Assembly: GCA_034509425.1 (NCBI GenBank)
Contig: JAVTVJ010000068.1
Span: 3,410,001 to 3,474,000, forward strand
Reading direction: 5' to 3'
DNA length: 64,000 nucleotides
Origin: Eopsaltria australis
Taxonomy: Eukaryota; Chordata; Aves; Passeriformes; Petroicidae
The position numbers were made by a program, and so were the translations under genes. Below the pieces are notes generated by a model. The model worked only from the letters and a program-made list of their open reading frames with translations, was not told where the DNA came from and made no database searches. Below, one piece after another: positions 60,852-64,000 of this stretch (position 1 is its first letter; the number at the start of each line of letters is the position of its first letter).

Positions 60852-62420
60852 AATAACAAAAATAACATGGGATTGACTGATTAAATCCCAGTAAACTCCA
60901 GGTAATGATGCACATAGGAATCAGATAACGTACTTTTACTTTTGTTTATCACTCCCTGTGTGTCTTATGTGGCAGATCAAGTTCTAACTTTTTCTTTTAT
61001 CTGCAAGAGTATTTTTGCAGCAGCCTAAATATTGGGCATTTGACTGAAACTAGCAGCTGAGGGAATTATTTGCCAATAAATAAAAAAGCTATTCCTACAC
61101 CACTAGTTAGCAAAGGAATTGATTCGGTCAGTCAGGGAACAATTTTCTTACGCTGGCATCAGAGGGTAAAGCTTCAGACTCATCTGGTATTTTTCCACTA
61201 AGACTTCTGAACTCGGAGAATTCCATTTGCTGATCATTTTACCAGAAAATTATCACTTCTGAAGGAAAGTTATTTACTCCAACTGCTGTATTAGCCGCTG
61301 TAGCACAGACCAGGTGTGCACAAGAGCTATGAAACAGTGCCATCTCCTGGGCCTCGGGCTGCTCTGGGAACTCTCCCTTTGCCCATCCTGGCACGGGCAC
61401 ATCGAAGGCAGCTGTGCAAAAGGCATTGTGCAATTAGTGGATAATGCTGATTCTAGGGGGGGAAGGAGGGAAATTTGTTAATGTCATCATTTAGTAGTGT
61501 GTTCACTGGGCAGATAAGCCCTGAGACTGTCTAATTTAGAAAAAAAAAACCCCAGAAATTAAAAAAACTCCCACTGTGTTAATACTGCATAAGCCTGAAG
61601 AATTGCAGCAATTATACTGCTCATGCAGCTGCCGTGCTAGGGAGATAGGTTGAATGGCAGGTGAAGGGATAGTTTTCACAGAGCCATCAGCCCACCAGCA
61701 TTTTGAAGTACCTGCAGCAGCAACACCAATCAAGCTGTGGGGAAGGCAGATCCCTGCAGCTTTCTTTAGGGCCTCTGGGCTTGAGGATGCTTTCTGGATG
61801 CTTTTTTGGGATGTTTTGCTCCCTTCATTTCTATTAGTTGGTAATCCCCTCCCTCTGAACATTGCTCAAATGGCCTTTTTCAGTAAGTGAAAAACCCCAC
61901 AGATCTGTTTACCCTCCTTTTAAAATTCCCCAGGTGACAGAGCCAGGCAGGAGAGGAGAAGAGTCCTGAGGAAATCTGCAGGTTTGTGATTTGAAAAGAA
62001 TAGCTGAGATTTTTTACCTTGTGTCTTAGCTCATACTGCTGTACTAGTGCAAAAAAAGCTGATATTTTAACCTCAGTCTTAAGAAAAAGAAAAAATAATA
62101 AAACCAAAGGGAAATATTTAATTAGACCCAGTTGCAGTCAGGGAGTATCTCCATTTCCAGGGCAGTTAAGCTGTACTTTGTCCTGCCTGTGGTTAGCCCA
62201 CTTTAGCTTGAGGGGGCAAGCAGTTTTCTGTCCCTATTGTTCCTTTATGATGGTGGACTTTCCTTTACTGGAATCAGTCATGTCATTATTTGAAACTATA
62301 ATCACCTGCACAAAAGGTATCCAGTGTCCAGTAAGAACCATAACCTATGTTTAATGCTTCAAAATCCTTTCCCATCCTATCTAAGCCATTTGTTATCTGA
62401 ACAGTTGTTTGCTTGTTTCC
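60852..62420. other. Gene-free sequence
   Basis: No gene or repeat family recognised. Short A-runs occur near 61.54 kb. Frames here are under 115 codons and unsupported. Confidence 0.5.
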
Positions 62421-62425
62421 TTGGA

Positions 62426-63016
62426 TGCCATGGCTTAACGCTGGTGGGCATCTCAACCACACACAGCTGCTCCCTCACTCTCATTCAGTGGGATGGGGAA
62501 GGAATTCAGAAGGGTAAAACTGAGAAATCTTGTGGGTTGAGATAAAGACAGTTTAATTCATAAAGCAAAAGCTGCACACAGCAAGGCAGAACTAGGAATT
62601 CATTCACTGCTTCCCATGGGCAGGCAGGTGTTCAGCCACCTACAGGAAAGCTGGGCTCCATCACTTGTAGGGGTGTCTTGGGAAGACAAAAGTTGTATCT
62701 CTGAACATCCTCTCCTTCCTTCTTCTCCCCCAGCTCTACAGGATGGGCATGATGCCATGTGGTGTGGGATATTCCTGTGGTCAGTTGGGGTCAGCTGTCC
62801 TGGCTGTGTCCTCTCCCAACTCCATGTGCACCCCCAGCCCTCTCACTGCTGGGCTGGGGTGAGGAACAGAAAAGGCCTTGACTCTGTGCAAGTGCTGCTT
62901 ATCAATAACTAAAATATCCCTGCATTATCAACAGTGATTTGGTCACAAATCTACAAGATAACCCCATATCAGATACTATTAAGAAGATTAGCTCTATCCC
63001 AGCCAAAATCAATATG
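62426..63016 (-). mobile_element. Complete solo LTR of an avian ERVL-type element
   Basis: A 591-bp element flanked by TTGGA on both sides (62421-62425 and 63017-63021), the 5-bp duplication expected of ERVL-class integrase. The minus strand begins CATATTGATTTTGGCTGGGA and runs on with TAGAGCTAATCTTC, the known 5' signature of a common avian LTR. The plus strand carries ACAGAAAAGGCCTTGACTCT and GTGCAAGTGCTGCTTATCAA, typical of the same family in antisense. The expected TG at the 5' end has become CA. ATTAAA near 62555 on the minus strand may be the polyadenylation signal. No internal genes remain. Confidence 0.9.
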
Positions 63017-63021
63017 TTGGA

Positions 63022-64000
63022 CTAAATTCAGCTTTCTCTTTATTTTTTATCCAGCTTTGCATCAAAGAAAGTATTGATGGGGATTGCAGTTTTGCTGCAC
63101 AGTCTCTTTGAATTTCCAAGACTTTTTCTTTACAAATGATAAAAGATCGTAATTTTTTGAGTCCTTTTTTTCCTATTGCCATTTGCTTCTTTTTGTCAGA
63201 TTTTTCCTAAGCTTTTAAGAAAAAAACCCAATAGACCTGCTTGTGCAATGGGTTTGATAGCAACCAGGGACTACTATTCTGTTTCTAAAATTATTCTGTC
63301 TCTTCATTAAGAAATTCAAGCACAGTCCATTTGTCACTGCACTTAGTATTCAGGACATAATGAAAAACTTCCCAAGGATTCTTTACATCCTGTACTCTCA
63401 CAGCTGTGCTCTGCTCTGCAGGTCCCAGAAATGCCTCTAAAACAAATCATGGAGTATTTTATTATTAGAAGATACAAAACAGTACAGATAAAATAGTATT
63501 AAATTATAGTATTTTCTGAAATATGACAATGGTTAATAATAAAAATATAAGCATACATATATTCATCAGTATATATTGGATATACATTTCTAGAACAGTC
63601 TGATTGAAATTTGCCAGGACAGATGTAAAATATCTTTGCATTTTCAGTATTGAAGGCAGCTTCTAAAAATCTGCATAGTTAGGAGTACATCCTCTTCCTG
63701 TCAAAGCAGCTGGCAGGATCCTTAATTTCAACAGGAGGAAATTTCAATTCATTCCTGAACTACACTGAGAAGTCAATTGCATTCACTGTTCAGTCCAATG
63801 CTTTACAGTCAGTGTTCAGTTCCTAGGAAAACTATTTGGGCTTCTCAGTCTAAGACTTGCCAAACTCTGTCCAGTCTTGCAGTACTATGTTACACTCATA
63901 TATTTACATCTTTTTATTCATCTGAGAATGACACAAGTGGCTTGACTGAGGGAAATAATACAGGAAATACACTAATTAATATCAATGAATCACATCAGAG
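63022..64000. other. Gene-free AT-rich sequence at the right edge
   Basis: No gene or repeat family recognised. The AT content is high around 63.48-63.6 kb (runs such as ATATAAGCATACATATATTC). Confidence 0.5.

Noticed and set aside
62616..62912. 98-codon plus frame
   Set aside because: It is inside the ERVL-type solo LTR in antisense.

Overview
The window looks like a gene-poor stretch of a bird genome, most likely a songbird. The basis is the repeat content. There are many 5'-truncated CR1 LINE copies with the avian 3' end (a GATGATCTTTAAGGTCCC-like tail followed by ATTCTATG repeats). There are solo endogenous-retrovirus LTRs with 5- or 6-bp target-site duplications. Alu, L1 and B1 elements are absent, and no bacterial-style operons are present. 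Most of the sequence is AT-rich, and almost all of the short open frames in it look like chance.

Layout. 1-3.0 kb: plain sequence, with small CR1 ends at 3.0-3.25 kb. 3.28-3.61 kb: a long TTC/TTA/TCA triplet microsatellite. 3.6-5.2 kb: a GC-rich patch carrying the best protein-coding candidate, a 225-residue minus-strand frame with six Trp-acidic motifs and a C-terminal hydrophobic segment. 5.376-6.055 kb: one copy of a 680-bp block whose direct second copy lies at 32.664-33.343 kb with no indels and about 98% identity. 6-17 kb: mostly anonymous sequence, with two short tandem duplications, an ancient CR1 fragment at 8.3-8.5 kb and CR1 3' ends at 13.0 and 15.9 kb. 17.6-18.5 kb: a CR1 split by a 445-bp solo LTR with a 6-bp target duplication and an internal 12-bp minisatellite. 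18.5-25.6 kb: no gene seen. 25.9-26.2 kb: a small, sharp CpG island with a possible minus-strand first coding exon and a CTCF-like motif. 28.47-28.82 kb: an LTR-like promoter block with three CCAAT boxes, a TATA box and AATAAA. 32.63 kb: 32 bp of an ERVL-type LTR joined directly to the second 680-bp block. 33.3-38.5 kb: no gene. 38.6-41.3 kb: CR1 ends and a CR1 / LTR / CR1 composite. 47.45-47.84 kb: an ancient CR1 body fragment. 52.84-53.23 kb: another CR1. 59.0-59.2 kb: a probable old CR1. 60.07-60.85 kb: an unexplained 261-codon open frame. 62.43-63.02 kb: a complete solo LTR with the 5-bp duplication TTGGA.

No multi-gene system is visible. The two biologically interesting loci are the Trp-acidic frame at 3.7-4.4 kb and the isolated CpG island at 26 kb. 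The island could be the promoter of a minus-strand gene whose first intron fills the left part of the window. No homology search was possible, so family names rest on recognition of repeat consensus sequences and visible motifs.
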